A stretch of 64,000 bases of DNA from Ahrensia sp. (GCA_002706335.1 PAKZ01000037.1:124001-188000), one strand, 5' to 3'. Positions 1 to 9,177 are shown, numbered from the stretch's first letter. The notes: generated by a model not told the origin, from the letters alone. A program made the numbers and translations.

Positions 1-989
1 TTCTTCACTTCGTCGAAGGCCCAGTCGAGGAAATAGTCCGGGCTGTCGGACGGGTCGCGCAGCACGACATCGGCCGGATGGCGGCGCGCGCCTGTGACCT
101 GGCCTTCCGTCATGAATTCGCCCTGCACCATGTTGGTCAGCACCTCATTGGCGCGTGCGCGGGCCGCCGGCAGGTTGATGTGCGGCGCATATTTGGCCGG
201 CGCCTTGAACAGGCCCGCCAGCATGGCGCTTTCCGCCAGATTAACGTTGCGGACATCCTTGCCGAAATAGAACTCGGCCGCCGCCGCTACGCCGAACGTG
301 CCGCCGCCCATATAGGCACGGTCGAGATAGAGCTTGAGGATTTCCTCCTTGGAGAGGTTCGCCTCCAGCCACAGCGACAGGAATGCCTCCTTGATCTTGC
401 GCTCCAGCGATTGCTCGGGCGTCAGGAACAGGTTCTTGGCGAGCTGCTGCGTGATCGTGGACCCGCCCTGCACGACTGTCCCGGCGCGGGCGTTCTCGGT
501 CATCGCGCGGACCAGTCCGAACACATCGATGCCGTAGTGAGCGAAAAAGCGCCGGTCTTCCGTCGCGAGCACGGCCTTGATCAGGTGGTCCGGCAGTTCG
601 TCGATCGGCACGGCATCCGAGTGCAGGATGCCGCGCTTTCCGATCTCGTTGCCATACCGGTCGAGAAAGGTGACGGCGAATTCGTCCTGTTCGCGCCAGT
701 TGGCGGAAATTTCCTCGGAGGCGGGCAGGGCCAGCATCAGCATGACGACGAGGCCGCCCGCGCCGAGCGTCGCGCTCTCACCGAGGATTTCGACGAAGAA
801 ACGCTTGATGCCGCGGGCGCGGAAGCGGCGCGAGAAGATGATGATCTCCTCCCAGATCTCGCCGGCCGCGAAGCGCGACTCATAGAGATTGGAGTCGATC
901 CAGGCGTCGACCTCGAGCAAGAACGAGCGTTTCCTCAGCCGAGGCTTCGCCTTTTCATCGCTGCTTTTGTTTCGAAACGGATTTTTCAT
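1..989 (-). CDS. Class A penicillin-binding protein (PBP1A-like), N-terminal part; 3' end outside window
   Basis: Translation from the ATG at 987-989 gives about 329 residues before the window edge. A basic cytoplasmic N-terminus is followed by one hydrophobic segment near residues 72-90, then a glycosyltransferase family 51 domain. Visible GT51 motifs are ATEDRRFF (catalytic Glu about residue 144) and QGGSTITQQLAKN (about 174-186). The enzyme polymerises lipid II into glycan strands at the outer face of the inner membrane; the expected C-terminal transpeptidase lies beyond position 1, so bifunctionality is inferred. The unusually long cytoplasmic segment before the membrane anchor (about 70 residues) is notable. 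It could also be a monofunctional transglycosylase if the gene stops soon outside. Confidence 0.85.
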   Translation of the reverse strand, partial: MKNPFRNKSSDEKAKPRLRKRSFLLEVDAWIDSNLYESRFAAGEIWEEIIIFSRRFRARGIKRFFVEILGESATLGAGGLVVMLMLALPASEEISANWREQDEFAVTFLDRYGNEIGKRGILHSDAVPIDELPDHLIKAVLATEDRRFFAHYGIDVFGLVRAMTENARAGTVVQGGSTITQQLAKNLFLTPEQSLERKIKEAFLSLWLEANLSKEEILKLYLDRAYMGGGTFGVAAAAEFYFGKDVRNVNLAESAMLAGLFKAPAKYAPHINLPAARARANEVLTNMVQGEFMTEGQVTGARRHPADVVLRDPSDSPDYFLDWAFDEVK

Positions 990-1116
990 CTGGCCGCCGG
1001 CAACCCGCACTCATCGCAATGCGGGCCGGCTCGCCTGCGCGAATGCCGGACTCGCCCTGTGCTGCATGCCCCTGGCTACTCATGCCGCATTTAAGCGGCG
1101 ACCTCAAGACAAGAAG

Positions 1117-1509
1117 TCAGTTCTGTTCGGTATCCAGTTTACCCTGTTCGGCCTTGTGGAAATACTGGCTCGATACCAGCCAGCCCTTGACCGGGCGGAT
1201 CGGCAGGACAGCGAAGATGGCGATCAGCGGAATGGCGAGGATCGCCGTCAGCCAGTAGGACACGCCGACGCCAAGCCCCAGCCACAAGACGATGCCGAGG
1301 ATCGGCACCGAGGCGACCAGCATGACGAAGAAGGCCGGGCCGTCGGCGGCGTCCGCGAAGGTCAGGTCGAGGCCGCAGACCTCGCAGCGTTCCTTCAGGC
1401 TGATGAACCCCTTGAAGATGGACCCCTGGCCGCAACGCGGGCACTTGCCGGCCGGACCGGTCGTCATCGGGGGAAGGGGCGGATAGTCGTCTCTGTCAGG
1501 CGCGCTCAT
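1117..1509 (-). CDS. DUF983 membrane protein with zinc-ribbon motif
   Basis: A 130-residue protein. Cys23/Cys26 and Cys42/Cys45 (CPRCG and CEVCG) form a zinc-ribbon-like knuckle before two transmembrane segments, roughly residues 55-75 and 80-102. This arrangement is typical of the alphaproteobacterial DUF983 family, which has no established biochemical role and is often found near cytochrome oxidase genes; here it is not. The ATG at 1507-1509 was chosen because GGAGA sits about six bases upstream; an in-frame ATG at 1519-1521 is possible. Confidence 0.75.
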   Translation of the reverse strand: MSAPDRDDYPPLPPMTTGPAGKCPRCGQGSIFKGFISLKERCEVCGLDLTFADAADGPAFFVMLVASVPILGIVLWLGLGVGVSYWLTAILAIPLIAIFAVLPIRPVKGWLVSSQYFHKAEQGKLDTEQN

Positions 1510-1605
1510 CGGGGTCTCCATTCGCACCGTCACATAATCCATCCGGCCGGACAATGGGAGTGGCGGAAGGGAGTGGCGGAAGGTCGCGCAGGCGTGAGAT
1601 CGCGG

Positions 1606-2541
1606 TCACTGCGCAATCGGGGCGTCTAGCGCGGCCTTCAACCTGGCGGCGTAAAACGCGCGCCATCCTTTCTGCGGTGTCGTCAGAAACCAGGAGCGCC
1701 GTATGTCCCAGGCGCGAACCAGTCTCTCGTTGACCTCCGGCCAGTCGACGAAGGTGTAACCGCTAAGCGAATAGAAGGTGTATTCGGAGAACCAGATCTC
1801 GCCGTCGATTTCGTACAGGTCGCAACGCACGAAATCGAACTCGCTCCCCATGGTTTTCGCCACCGATACGATCTTGTCCCAGTGCCCGGGTTTGGGAAAC
1901 GGCACCGTTGTCCTCGCCCGGTCGATAATCGTTTCCTTGTAGTTCCCGTCGGGATCCAGAACGGCCTCTCTCGGCTCGGCGCCGAAACGGTCGACCTTCA
2001 CATAGACATAGATGAGTTCCCCGCCGGCGATGTAGCATTTGTATTCGCAATCGACCGGCGCGCCTGCGGCCATCATCATCTCTTCGACAAACAAGCGCGG
2101 CGTGATGTTCTTATAGCCCCATTCGCCGCGTCCCCGGCCGTAGTAGCGTCTCCTCATCCACTTTCGCGCCTTCCGGTTCAGCTCGCCGCGGTCCACCTTT
2201 CCGTCGAGAACCAGCACATTCCAGCCACAGCCGTGATTGGCCTTCACGACGCAGTTGCCGGACAGCAAGGAGGCCGGGATCTCCTCCGGATCATCGCCCT
2301 CCCACAAGACTTCAGGCAGCCGAACGCCGGGATGCCGCTCCCGAACACGGGATTTGACGCGAAGTTTGTCGATGCATTCGGTGAAGCGGGGATCGTGATC
2401 GAACAGTTTGCGCCAGAGATATTTCTCGTTGTAGCGGCGCGGGAGGGCGGGACGAGGCCAGTAACCCATATGCCGGATAAAGCTGATCATAAGGCGCGGG
2501 TGTCGAATGTAGATCAACACGTCCAAAATCGCGAAAAACAT
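1606..2541 (-). CDS. TupA-like ATP-grasp protein, probably polysaccharide biosynthesis
   Basis: A 311-residue protein resembling the TupA-like ATP-grasp family (Pfam ATPgrasp_TupA). That family is found in capsule, O-antigen and teichuronopeptide loci and is thought to join amino acids to sugar acids. Visible features are the N-terminal KYLWRKLFDHDPRF segment, VVKANHGCGWN (ATP-binding strand) and a C-terminal FDFVRCDLYEID/WFSEYTFY segment that supplies the expected acidic metal ligands. No signal peptide or membrane span is seen. It lies downstream of a family 2 glycosyltransferase, an ATP-grasp ligase and a Mur-like ligase on the same strand, which supports a role in making an amino-acid-decorated surface polymer. 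The substrate cannot be read from sequence. Confidence 0.75.
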   Translation of the reverse strand: MFFAILDVLIYIRHPRLMISFIRHMGYWPRPALPRRYNEKYLWRKLFDHDPRFTECIDKLRVKSRVRERHPGVRLPEVLWEGDDPEEIPASLLSGNCVVKANHGCGWNVLVLDGKVDRGELNRKARKWMRRRYYGRGRGEWGYKNITPRLFVEEMMMAAGAPVDCEYKCYIAGGELIYVYVKVDRFGAEPREAVLDPDGNYKETIIDRARTTVPFPKPGHWDKIVSVAKTMGSEFDFVRCDLYEIDGEIWFSEYTFYSLSGYTFVDWPEVNERLVRAWDIRRSWFLTTPQKGWRAFYAARLKAALDAPIAQ

Positions 2542-2654
2542 CGTGTTCAGATTTCCAACTCAAACGGCGGCAGAGGGCCGCCGCCGCGCAGTCACCAGAC
2601 AGAACTCGATTCCGACCGATGTTGCAATGCAATAAGGCTGTCGACGCCTTCGCT

Positions 2655-3467
2655 TTATCGGCCGTGTTCGATGCCCCATTCCGTCCAGCGCGTTTTCTGC
2701 GCTTTTACGTCGGCGCGTATCGCGGAATTGAGCCGCCAGCTCTCATCGGTGGCATAGGGGCGACCGTGCCACTGGTGTGCGAGAATGGCGTCGTACCGAA
2801 CGCTCACGCCCTTGACGCCGTTATTTGTCATGCGTTCGCCCAATTCCCGATCGAGCCCGCCATAGGCCATGCGTTCGTCAAATCCGTTTACCGAACATAT
2901 GTCCTGCTTCCAGGCCGACGTGTTGTGACCGTTGAATGTCGGTGCGGCCGGACCGAAGCGCCGGAGCAGACCCTGAAGAATGGGGCTGCGATTGACCTTG
3001 CCGAAAATGCGCCGCCGATCCCGGTTCTTTGACAGCCAGACAGGATCGAACAGGTCCTGCGCCTCGATCATGCGATCGCCGATCGCTTCGGTTGCCGCCT
3101 TCGAGAGGTACTCGACGCCGCCGGAAAGAAAACAGCCCGGGCGGGCTTTTGCGGCATGGATCTGCACGAAATCCTTTCGCGGAATACAGTCGCCGTCGCT
3201 GAATATCAGGTAGTCGCCACTCGCCATGCCTATCGCGCGATTGAGGATGATTGTTTTGCGGAAGCCTCGATCCTCGTGCCAGCAGTGAACCATGTTGAAC
3301 GGGACATCCCGTGCAACGGACGCCAGCATCTCTTTTGTCTCGATGGTCGAACCGTCGTCAGCGATGACGATCTCGAAATCCCGATGAGTTTGCTGTGCGT
3401 AGCCGATCAGGGTGTTTCGGAGAAAACGGGGGGCGTTGTAGGTCGAAATCAAAACTGAAATTCGCAT
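2655..3467 (-). CDS. Family 2 glycosyltransferase
   Basis: A 270-residue GT-A fold protein. The N-terminus has the nucleotide-sugar strand ISVLISTYNAP and DDGS (residues 37-40); a DxD-type metal site (SDGDC, Asp91/Asp93) follows. The C-terminal part contains GFDERMAYGGLDRELGERM, typical of the galactosyltransferase-like subgroup with a 'GxxxED'-like region. There is no transmembrane segment, so it probably acts at the inner face of the membrane on a lipid or polymer acceptor. It is part of the minus-strand envelope cluster 1606-6304. The ATG at 3465-3467 is preferred over an in-frame TTG six codons upstream. Donor and acceptor are unknown. Confidence 0.85.
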   Translation of the reverse strand: MRISVLISTYNAPRFLRNTLIGYAQQTHRDFEIVIADDGSTIETKEMLASVARDVPFNMVHCWHEDRGFRKTIILNRAIGMASGDYLIFSDGDCIPRKDFVQIHAAKARPGCFLSGGVEYLSKAATEAIGDRMIEAQDLFDPVWLSKNRDRRRIFGKVNRSPILQGLLRRFGPAAPTFNGHNTSAWKQDICSVNGFDERMAYGGLDRELGERMTNNGVKGVSVRYDAILAHQWHGRPYATDESWRLNSAIRADVKAQKTRWTEWGIEHGR

Positions 3468-3557
3468 GACGCCATTTTCGCCCAAGACGTTTGAATAGGT
3501 CAGATCTTACAAAATTTAGTAGTGTACTTACTTTAGCCGAAGCAGTCCGCGCAACCC

Positions 3558-4937
3558 CTACTTGCGACCCGGAGCGGTTCGTTTCGCGCCGACGCGAAAC
3601 CGCGATTGCGGCGGTTCGTTTTCTTCTATCCACCGTTTCGCGTGATAGCCGAGCAATTCCATGCAACGCGTTTGTACGAAGCCGCCCATCGACACCTGTT
3701 GGGTCGGTTGAAGCCCGGGCGGCACGTTCGCCTCGATCACGACCGGACCCTTGTCCGACAGGGCGATATCCCAACCGATGCACGGCAATTCGGGAAAGAG
3801 CCGGTGCGCCTCGATCGCAAGTGCGAGCACGTTATCCAACCCTGGGACCGTCTCGCCGGTGATGGGCGCTTTCGTCACGGGATGTTCAAGCATCAAGACA
3901 GGTTCCGACGAATACCTGCCGTGATGTCCCTCGGCAAAACACCCCCGCTCCGTATCCACCAAGAACATGTAGCCGCCGGCGTGGAAATTATCGACCACCG
4001 ACGCCGGATCGACGGCGGTCCGGAACTGGCAGATCACGACGGTCGGATCGCCGGCCTCGTCGATCATCGTCTCGACTCGGAATGTCGACAACGCATAGGG
4101 CGCGAAGGGCAGGATATCCGAATGATTTCGAAGCACTTCCTGCACGATGGCGCCGCCGGCCATTTCCTCGGATCTGCGTCCGAGTTCGGCAAAAAATTCC
4201 TGCACGTCGAGGCTTTGCTGTCCGTTTGACCATCGTTTTGCCGCGTTGTCGAAACGCCAAACGCTTACGCCGTGACCTTGCAGTTCCGCCGCCGGTTTGA
4301 CCAGCAGGTCGGTTTCGGGCAGCACCGGTTTGCTGCCGTCCGGTGCGACCGAACTCGTGCCATGGACAAGCGCGTAGGTTGCCGGGACCGGAATGCCACT
4401 TTCGGCAAGCTTTTTGCCCAGGGCCCACTTGTTGCCGATAGTCGCCAGGTTTCCGTCGCTGCTTGCCGCGGATATGACCGTTACGGGCGTGGCCGTGAGC
4501 CCGTAGGGCACGAAATGAAAAAAAGCATCGGTGTTGCGCTTGCGGGCAATATCGCACCGATAATAGTCACGCGGCATCAAAGCGTTGGTGAAGGCGATGA
4601 CGCACATGTCGCCGGCCTGCTGAAGATAGGATCGCCCGAAGGTCTCTTTCCATGTTCGGCCATGCCGGTACAAGAAGCGGACCACATCTGGCGGGAAACG
4701 CACGATCCAGCCGACCAGGCGCAGGTAGATCGTGGCGGCGCGCCATCCGGGCCGGGCGCGCCACACCATCGCGGCGCGCGCCCCCCTCAGCCAGACAACG
4801 GGCGTCGGGTCCATGTTCCGATAATCCCGGAAGAGTTCGACCGGCGCCGGCGTCGTGATCCTCGCATGTTTCGGATCCACTGACGCGGGCTGTTCTGAAT
4901 GAGGACTGTCTTCCCGGGTTGCCATGGCCGCGCTCAT
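3558..4937 (-). CDS. ATP-grasp ligase, sugar-transfer-associated type
   Basis: A 459-residue protein that looks like the 'sugar-transfer associated ATP-grasp' family. It has an N-terminal region of about 130 residues, then NKWALGKKLAESGIPVPATYA (pre-ATP-grasp/hinge), DLLVKPAAELQGHGV (ATP lysine loop), VQEVLRNH and, near the C-terminus, CIGWDIALSDKGPVVIEANVPPG, which carries the Asp and Glu/Asn metal ligands. The reaction would be ATP-dependent acyl-phosphate formation followed by amide or ester bond formation. Its ATG (4935-4937) overlaps the stop of the upstream Mur-like ligase in an ATGA arrangement, so the two are translationally coupled and probably act in succession. The substrate is not known. 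Confidence 0.75.
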   Translation of the reverse strand: MSAAMATREDSPHSEQPASVDPKHARITTPAPVELFRDYRNMDPTPVVWLRGARAAMVWRARPGWRAATIYLRLVGWIVRFPPDVVRFLYRHGRTWKETFGRSYLQQAGDMCVIAFTNALMPRDYYRCDIARKRNTDAFFHFVPYGLTATPVTVISAASSDGNLATIGNKWALGKKLAESGIPVPATYALVHGTSSVAPDGSKPVLPETDLLVKPAAELQGHGVSVWRFDNAAKRWSNGQQSLDVQEFFAELGRRSEEMAGGAIVQEVLRNHSDILPFAPYALSTFRVETMIDEAGDPTVVICQFRTAVDPASVVDNFHAGGYMFLVDTERGCFAEGHHGRYSSEPVLMLEHPVTKAPITGETVPGLDNVLALAIEAHRLFPELPCIGWDIALSDKGPVVIEANVPPGLQPTQQVSMGGFVQTRCMELLGYHAKRWIEENEPPQSRFRVGAKRTAPGRK

Positions 4938-6304
4938 TTCCCCACTCCATTCCCGTTTCCAGGACAAATATCTTTCCGGCTTCCCAGGGCGCTCCGGACC
5001 GCCGATTTCGCACCGAGCTGTTTCGCGAGCTTCTTGTGCGCACGCTCGCCGTGCGGATGATCGTGAAAAGGCAACATGTAGAGGCCGCAGGAAAAGCAGT
5101 TGGAATCCCTCCCGCAAGTCTCCGCCCAACAATTGACGTCTGTCTGAAGCGCCAACACTGCGCGCTCGAGGTGCAGGTTCGAAGCGCTTTTCAACAGGAT
5201 GGCTTCCCCTGCCAATGCGGTTTCCTTCAGATGCCCGGCAAGGTCGCGCAGGTCGCCGAACCGCGCGAATTCGCAGCTTGAGTTTGCTTCGTCGAACCTG
5301 GCTTTGCCGGCAGTCGGACCGACCATGAAGACCCGGTCTGCAACCGTGGCGGCATGCTTCGCGGCGACCGTATAGGGTTTCGCGGAAGTTCCGCCATAGT
5401 CGCCTATCTGACCGATCACGATCGTCTTGCGGGGGGCATCGATCTCGGCAAGCGCATCCATGGGCAGTTTTATCGAATGAAAAGGCGCCTTGCGGGTATC
5501 CATCACGAAGACCGGTCCGCTGGAAACGGGAAAGACGCCGCAGCGGTCGATGATGCCGGCATAGGAGGCGACAGCCCGCTGCACGATCTCCGGGGACACT
5601 CCCATCTCGAGCGCGCAGGCGACTGCCGCCAGGACTGGCAGATAGAAATGCCGGCCAAACAGGTTCGCGCCGATTGGCAGGTCATAGCCGTGACCGCTCA
5701 CGCGCATGCGCAATCCGTTGCGGAGATCGAAGGGGATGTCCTGCGCGCGGTAATCGGCGTTGGCCTGCAGACCGAAAGTGACAATGCGGGCAGCGGTGCG
5801 CCCGGCCATGGCCATTGCGTGGTCGTCGTCCGCGTTGAGCAGGGCGATGCCCGAAGCCGGAAGCGCTTCGACCAGATGACCCTTCTCGTGCGCGACGGCC
5901 TCCTTGGTCCGGTACGCGGAATAGTGCTCCAGGTCGATCATGGTCACGATGGCGACATCGGGACGCATGATCCGCGCGCCACGCTCGATTTGCGGCGTCT
6001 TGCCGGCCGCGACTTCGAGCACCGCGAACTCGCTGTTCAGGGGGGCGTTTTTCAGTATGCGCACGATCGTGTTGAGACCGTTATCGAAGTCATTGCCGAC
6101 GACACGGTGATTTTGCGAAAGAATGTGACGAAGAATTTCGGTGGTCGTGGACTTCGTGGAGCTGCCCGTTATCCCGATGACAGTCATGTTCTTCATGAAA
6201 CGCCGCTTGCGCGCCGCAACAGCCACCTTTGCCTCGAAGAGATAGCTTTGCCGCCAACGCCGTACGACGCTTCTGAGCGAACTGTCCTTGTACCCAAAAC
6301 GCAT
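4934..6304 (-). CDS. Mur-ligase-like ATP-dependent amide ligase with C-terminal Cys/His cluster
   Basis: A 456-residue protein with Mur ligase architecture. The P-loop is GITGSSTKSTT (residues 44-54, Lys51), the central domain has FAVLEVAAGKTPQIERG and VTMIDLEHYSAY, and a C-terminal glutamate-ligase-like domain contains VFVMDTRKAPFHSIK. The P-loop departs from the usual GTNGKT form of MurC-F. After the ligase fold comes a Cys-rich tail, Cys392, 397, 403 and 406, followed by His414, 416 and 418, which could bind zinc. AAGGAG lies ten bases before the ATG. It starts a minus-strand operon with an ATP-grasp ligase. It is not the cell-wall MurF, which lies in the dcw cluster in this class. CapB-like or cyanophycin-synthetase-like peptide formation is the nearest analogy. 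Confidence 0.7.
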   Translation of the reverse strand: MRFGYKDSSLRSVVRRWRQSYLFEAKVAVAARKRRFMKNMTVIGITGSSTKSTTTEILRHILSQNHRVVGNDFDNGLNTIVRILKNAPLNSEFAVLEVAAGKTPQIERGARIMRPDVAIVTMIDLEHYSAYRTKEAVAHEKGHLVEALPASGIALLNADDDHAMAMAGRTAARIVTFGLQANADYRAQDIPFDLRNGLRMRVSGHGYDLPIGANLFGRHFYLPVLAAVACALEMGVSPEIVQRAVASYAGIIDRCGVFPVSSGPVFVMDTRKAPFHSIKLPMDALAEIDAPRKTIVIGQIGDYGGTSAKPYTVAAKHAATVADRVFMVGPTAGKARFDEANSSCEFARFGDLRDLAGHLKETALAGEAILLKSASNLHLERAVLALQTDVNCWAETCGRDSNCFSCGLYMLPFHDHPHGERAHKKLAKQLGAKSAVRSALGSRKDICPGNGNGVGK

Positions 6305-6374
6305 CGCTCAACGCTCCTTTCCCGCGCAAACGAGACTTACGACCAATCGAATGAAAGGAAGAATCGGATCCGGG

Positions 6375-7508
6375 TCAGGCGTCCGCGAGCTTGTCGAGGA
6401 CCGTCTCCAGCCGCGCGACGGTGCCGTCGACATCCGCCAGCTTGTCCAGCCCGAACAGACCGATGCGGAAGGTGCGGAAATCGGCCGGTTCGTCGCACAT
6501 CAACGGGACGCCGGCGGCGATCTGCATGCCTTGGGCCAGGAACTTCTTACCGTTCTGGAAATCGGGATCCTTCGTGTAGCTGACGACGACGCCCGGCGCC
6601 TCAAAGCCCGGCGCGGCGACGGACTGGAAGCCGTTACCGGAGAGCAGGGCGCGAACCTTGCGGCCAAGTTCCCATTGCTTTTCGCGGGCGGTTTCGAAGC
6701 CGAAATCGCGGGTCTCGACCATCCGGTCACGCAGCACGACAAGGGCGTCGGTCGGCATGGTCGAGTGGTAGGCGTGGCCGCCGCCGACATAGGCCTGCAT
6801 GATGTCGCGCCATTTGCCCAGATCGAGCGTGAAGCTCGAACTCGTCGTCTCGCCGAGCCGTTCGATCGCACGCGCGCCGAGCATCACGAGCCCGGCCGCC
6901 GGCGAGGCGCTCCAGCCCTTTTGCGGCGCCGAGATCAGGACATCGACGCCGTTTGCCTGCATGTCGACCCAGATGGCGCCGGACGCGATGCAATCGAGCA
7001 CGAACAGGGCGCCGACATCATGCGCCGCTTCGGCGACGGCCTTGAGATAATCGTCTGGAAGAATGATGCCCGACGAGGTTTCCACATGCGGCGCGAAGAC
7101 GACGCCCGGACGCTCCTCGCGAATTTTGGCGGCGACCGTCTCGACGGAGAGCGGGGCGAAAGCCGAGGTGGTTTCATTGCCGACCTGCGAGGCCTTGAGC
7201 ACAACCGTTTCGGAAGCGATGTCGCCCATTTCGAGGATCTGCGTCCAGCGATAGGAGAACCATCCGTTGCGGATGACGAGAACCTTCGCGTCCGCCGCGA
7301 ACTGGCGGGCGACCGCCTCCATGCCGGCGGTGCCGCCGCCCGGCACGACGACGGCGGTTTCGGCCCTGTAGACCTCGCACAACATGGCGTGGAGGTCGTT
7401 CATGACGCCCTGGAACGCCTTCGACATGTGGTTGAGGGAACGGTCGGTGAAGACCACCGAAAACTCCATCAGACCATCGGGATCGACCGGTGACATCGCC
7501 ATGTTCAT
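6375..7508 (-). CDS. Class V PLP-dependent aminotransferase (alanine-glyoxylate/serine-pyruvate type)
   Basis: About 377 residues of fold-type I PLP enzyme. The N-terminal VVPGGGTAGMEAVARQF forms the phosphate-binding region, FVLDCIASGAIWVDM supplies the PLP-ring aspartate, and SAPQKGWSASP contains the Schiff-base lysine. The C-terminal FRIGLFGLDKL segment matches the substrate-carboxylate region of the alanine-glyoxylate/serine-pyruvate aminotransferase group. It is expected to be cytosolic and to interconvert small 2-oxo acids and amino acids. The start is uncertain between ATGs at 7515-7517, 7506-7508 and 7500-7502; the middle one has AGGA about nine bases upstream. It stands alone between the Mur-like operon and a DMT transporter. 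Confidence 0.85.
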   Translation of the reverse strand: MNMAMSPVDPDGLMEFSVVFTDRSLNHMSKAFQGVMNDLHAMLCEVYRAETAVVVPGGGTAGMEAVARQFAADAKVLVIRNGWFSYRWTQILEMGDIASETVVLKASQVGNETTSAFAPLSVETVAAKIREERPGVVFAPHVETSSGIILPDDYLKAVAEAAHDVGALFVLDCIASGAIWVDMQANGVDVLISAPQKGWSASPAAGLVMLGARAIERLGETTSSSFTLDLGKWRDIMQAYVGGGHAYHSTMPTDALVVLRDRMVETRDFGFETAREKQWELGRKVRALLSGNGFQSVAAPGFEAPGVVVSYTKDPDFQNGKKFLAQGMQIAAGVPLMCDEPADFRTFRIGLFGLDKLADVDGTVARLETVLDKLADA

Positions 7509-7623
7509 AATTCTCATTCCTCGTGCCGGATGCTGCGCAATGCGCGGTTCGGGCCACGCTATAGACCCGTTTCCGGAAACATTGAAGGCTCGCATTCGCG
7601 GTTGTTGGACCGAATGCCCGGGG

Positions 7624-8586
7624 TCAGGCTTTTGACTTGCGCCGCCAGAATTTCGGGCGTGGCGACGGGCCGGCGTCGAAGCGCGGATTGGGGGTCTTGA
7701 GCACCGGGCTGCGCTCCGACACATTGGCGCGGCTTTCGCGCCAGACGATGAAGATGCCCGACGCGATGACGATGCTAGCGCCCAGCGCGACCATCGAGTC
7801 CGGCTGTTCGGCGAAGAAGACGATGCCGAAACCGGTGGCCCACAGGATCTGGCTGTATTGCATCGGCGCGATCACCGCAGCCGGTGCGAAGCGATAGGCG
7901 GTGATGGTGCCGAGTTGCGCCGTCACCGACAGGGCGCCGACCGCCGCCATCATGCCGAGCGCGGGCAGTTCCACCGGCGTATAGACCCAGGGCAGCAGCG
8001 CCCCCATGGCTATGATCGTGGCGAGCATCGGATAGAGGATCATCACGGCCGAGCGTTCCTCCGCGCCAATCTTGCGGATGATGATGGCGGCGAACGAACT
8101 GGACAGCGCCGAGCCGAGCGCAGCGAAATGGCCCCCGGTGAGCGCCGAGGCGCCGGGGCGCAGCACGATGATCACGCCGATCAGGCCGACGACAACCGCC
8201 GCCCATCGCTGCGCGCGCACCGTTTCGCCGAGCAGCGGCACGGAGAGCACGGTAATCAGCAGAGGTGTGGCGAACAGCAATGCGTAGACCTGGGCGAGCG
8301 GCAGCGTCGCGAAGGCGTAGAAGGCGCAGGACATCGAGACCAGCGTGGTCGCCGAGCGCGCCAGGATAAGCCAGGGATGGTGCGGCCGGAAATTGCCGGT
8401 CGACCGATCGGCGAGCACAAGCACGGTCATCGGGATAAAGGCGAACAGCATCGCGAAGAACAGAATCTGGAAAACCGAATAGCTCTGCCCGAGCGCTTTG
8501 ATGATCGCGTCATGCGTCGCGAACAGCGCAAAGGCCAGGAACGCAAAGCCGAGGCCGCGAACGGGCGTGTTACTGCCGCCTTGCAT
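7624..8586 (-). CDS. EamA/DMT-family permease
   Basis: A 320-residue, very hydrophobic protein with about ten predicted membrane spans in two repeated halves, the hallmark of EamA-type drug/metabolite transporters. Recognisable parts are LFATHDAIIKALGQ in the first helix and LPLAQVYALLFATPLLITVLSVPLLGE in the first repeat, a very common signature of the family. A short hydrophilic tail ends in basic residues. The physiological substrate cannot be deduced; relatives export amino acids, purines or other metabolites. It is on the same strand as the downstream aminotransferase, 115 bases away, so co-transcription is possible. Confidence 0.85.
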   Translation of the reverse strand: MQGGSNTPVRGLGFAFLAFALFATHDAIIKALGQSYSVFQILFFAMLFAFIPMTVLVLADRSTGNFRPHHPWLILARSATTLVSMSCAFYAFATLPLAQVYALLFATPLLITVLSVPLLGETVRAQRWAAVVVGLIGVIIVLRPGASALTGGHFAALGSALSSSFAAIIIRKIGAEERSAVMILYPMLATIIAMGALLPWVYTPVELPALGMMAAVGALSVTAQLGTITAYRFAPAAVIAPMQYSQILWATGFGIVFFAEQPDSMVALGASIVIASGIFIVWRESRANVSERSPVLKTPNPRFDAGPSPRPKFWRRKSKA

Positions 8587-8721
8587 GCCGAGATCCCTTG
8601 TCCAATGCGATTCTGGTTTCGCGTCCGCCTATAGGCGAAACGGCCGCTACGGTCATCCCGCAATCGCCGGACTTGTCCGCCTTATTTAGGCAGGCTAACT
8701 CCGCAGCGGTGAATCGCCGCC

Positions 8722-9177
8722 GTGGCAATCGAACGCAATAATCGCAAACGGAACAATCGAACAGGACTTCCGAACGACGTGACTAGATTAGCAGCTGCCG
8801 CTCTCACCCTGGCCGCACTCGGCCTGAGTGCAACACCGACATTGGCGATAACGCCGAAGATGATCTCATCGCTGAAGCAGATGGACCCGCAAACGCGGCT
8901 TGAGCAGCGTTGCGACATCGCCGCGCTGGAGACGATTGCGCGCGAGTCGAAGCGCTTCAAACCGGACAAGGTGATCGCCTATGCCTTCGGCGATCCGAAA
9001 TTCGATACCAACACGGTAACCGCGAAGGGAGCGGCGTTTCGCAGCGGCGGCGAGTGGCGCAGGCTTTCCTATGTCTGCAAGACCGGGCCGGAGCGTATCG
9101 AGCTCAAATCCTTCGAATACAAGATCGGCGCTGTCGTGCCGCGCGAGAACTGGGACGCCCACTACCTGGTGCCTTGA
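8722..9177 (+). CDS. DUF930-like exported protein
   Basis: A 151-residue protein with a hydrophobic stretch (LAAAALTLAALGLSATPTLA) that looks like a signal peptide, followed by a soluble domain with two Cys residues (RCDIA and YVCKT) that could form a disulfide. The conserved core DPQTRLEQRCD...KFKPDKVIAYAF resembles the DUF930 family of rhizobia and relatives, whose function is unknown. An in-frame GTG at 8779-8781 would give a more normal signal peptide length and may be the real start. It is divergent from the DMT permease; the 135 bases between them must hold both promoters, but I see no clear boxes. Confidence 0.6.
   Translation: MAIERNNRKRNNRTGLPNDVTRLAAAALTLAALGLSATPTLAITPKMISSLKQMDPQTRLEQRCDIAALETIARESKRFKPDKVIAYAFGDPKFDTNTVTAKGAAFRSGGEWRRLSYVCKTGPERIELKSFEYKIGAVVPRENWDAHYLVP

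Noticed and set aside
78-1094. A 338-codon plus-strand frame at the left edge
   Set aside because: The minus strand encodes a class A penicillin-binding protein with GT51 motifs; the plus frame is its shadow.
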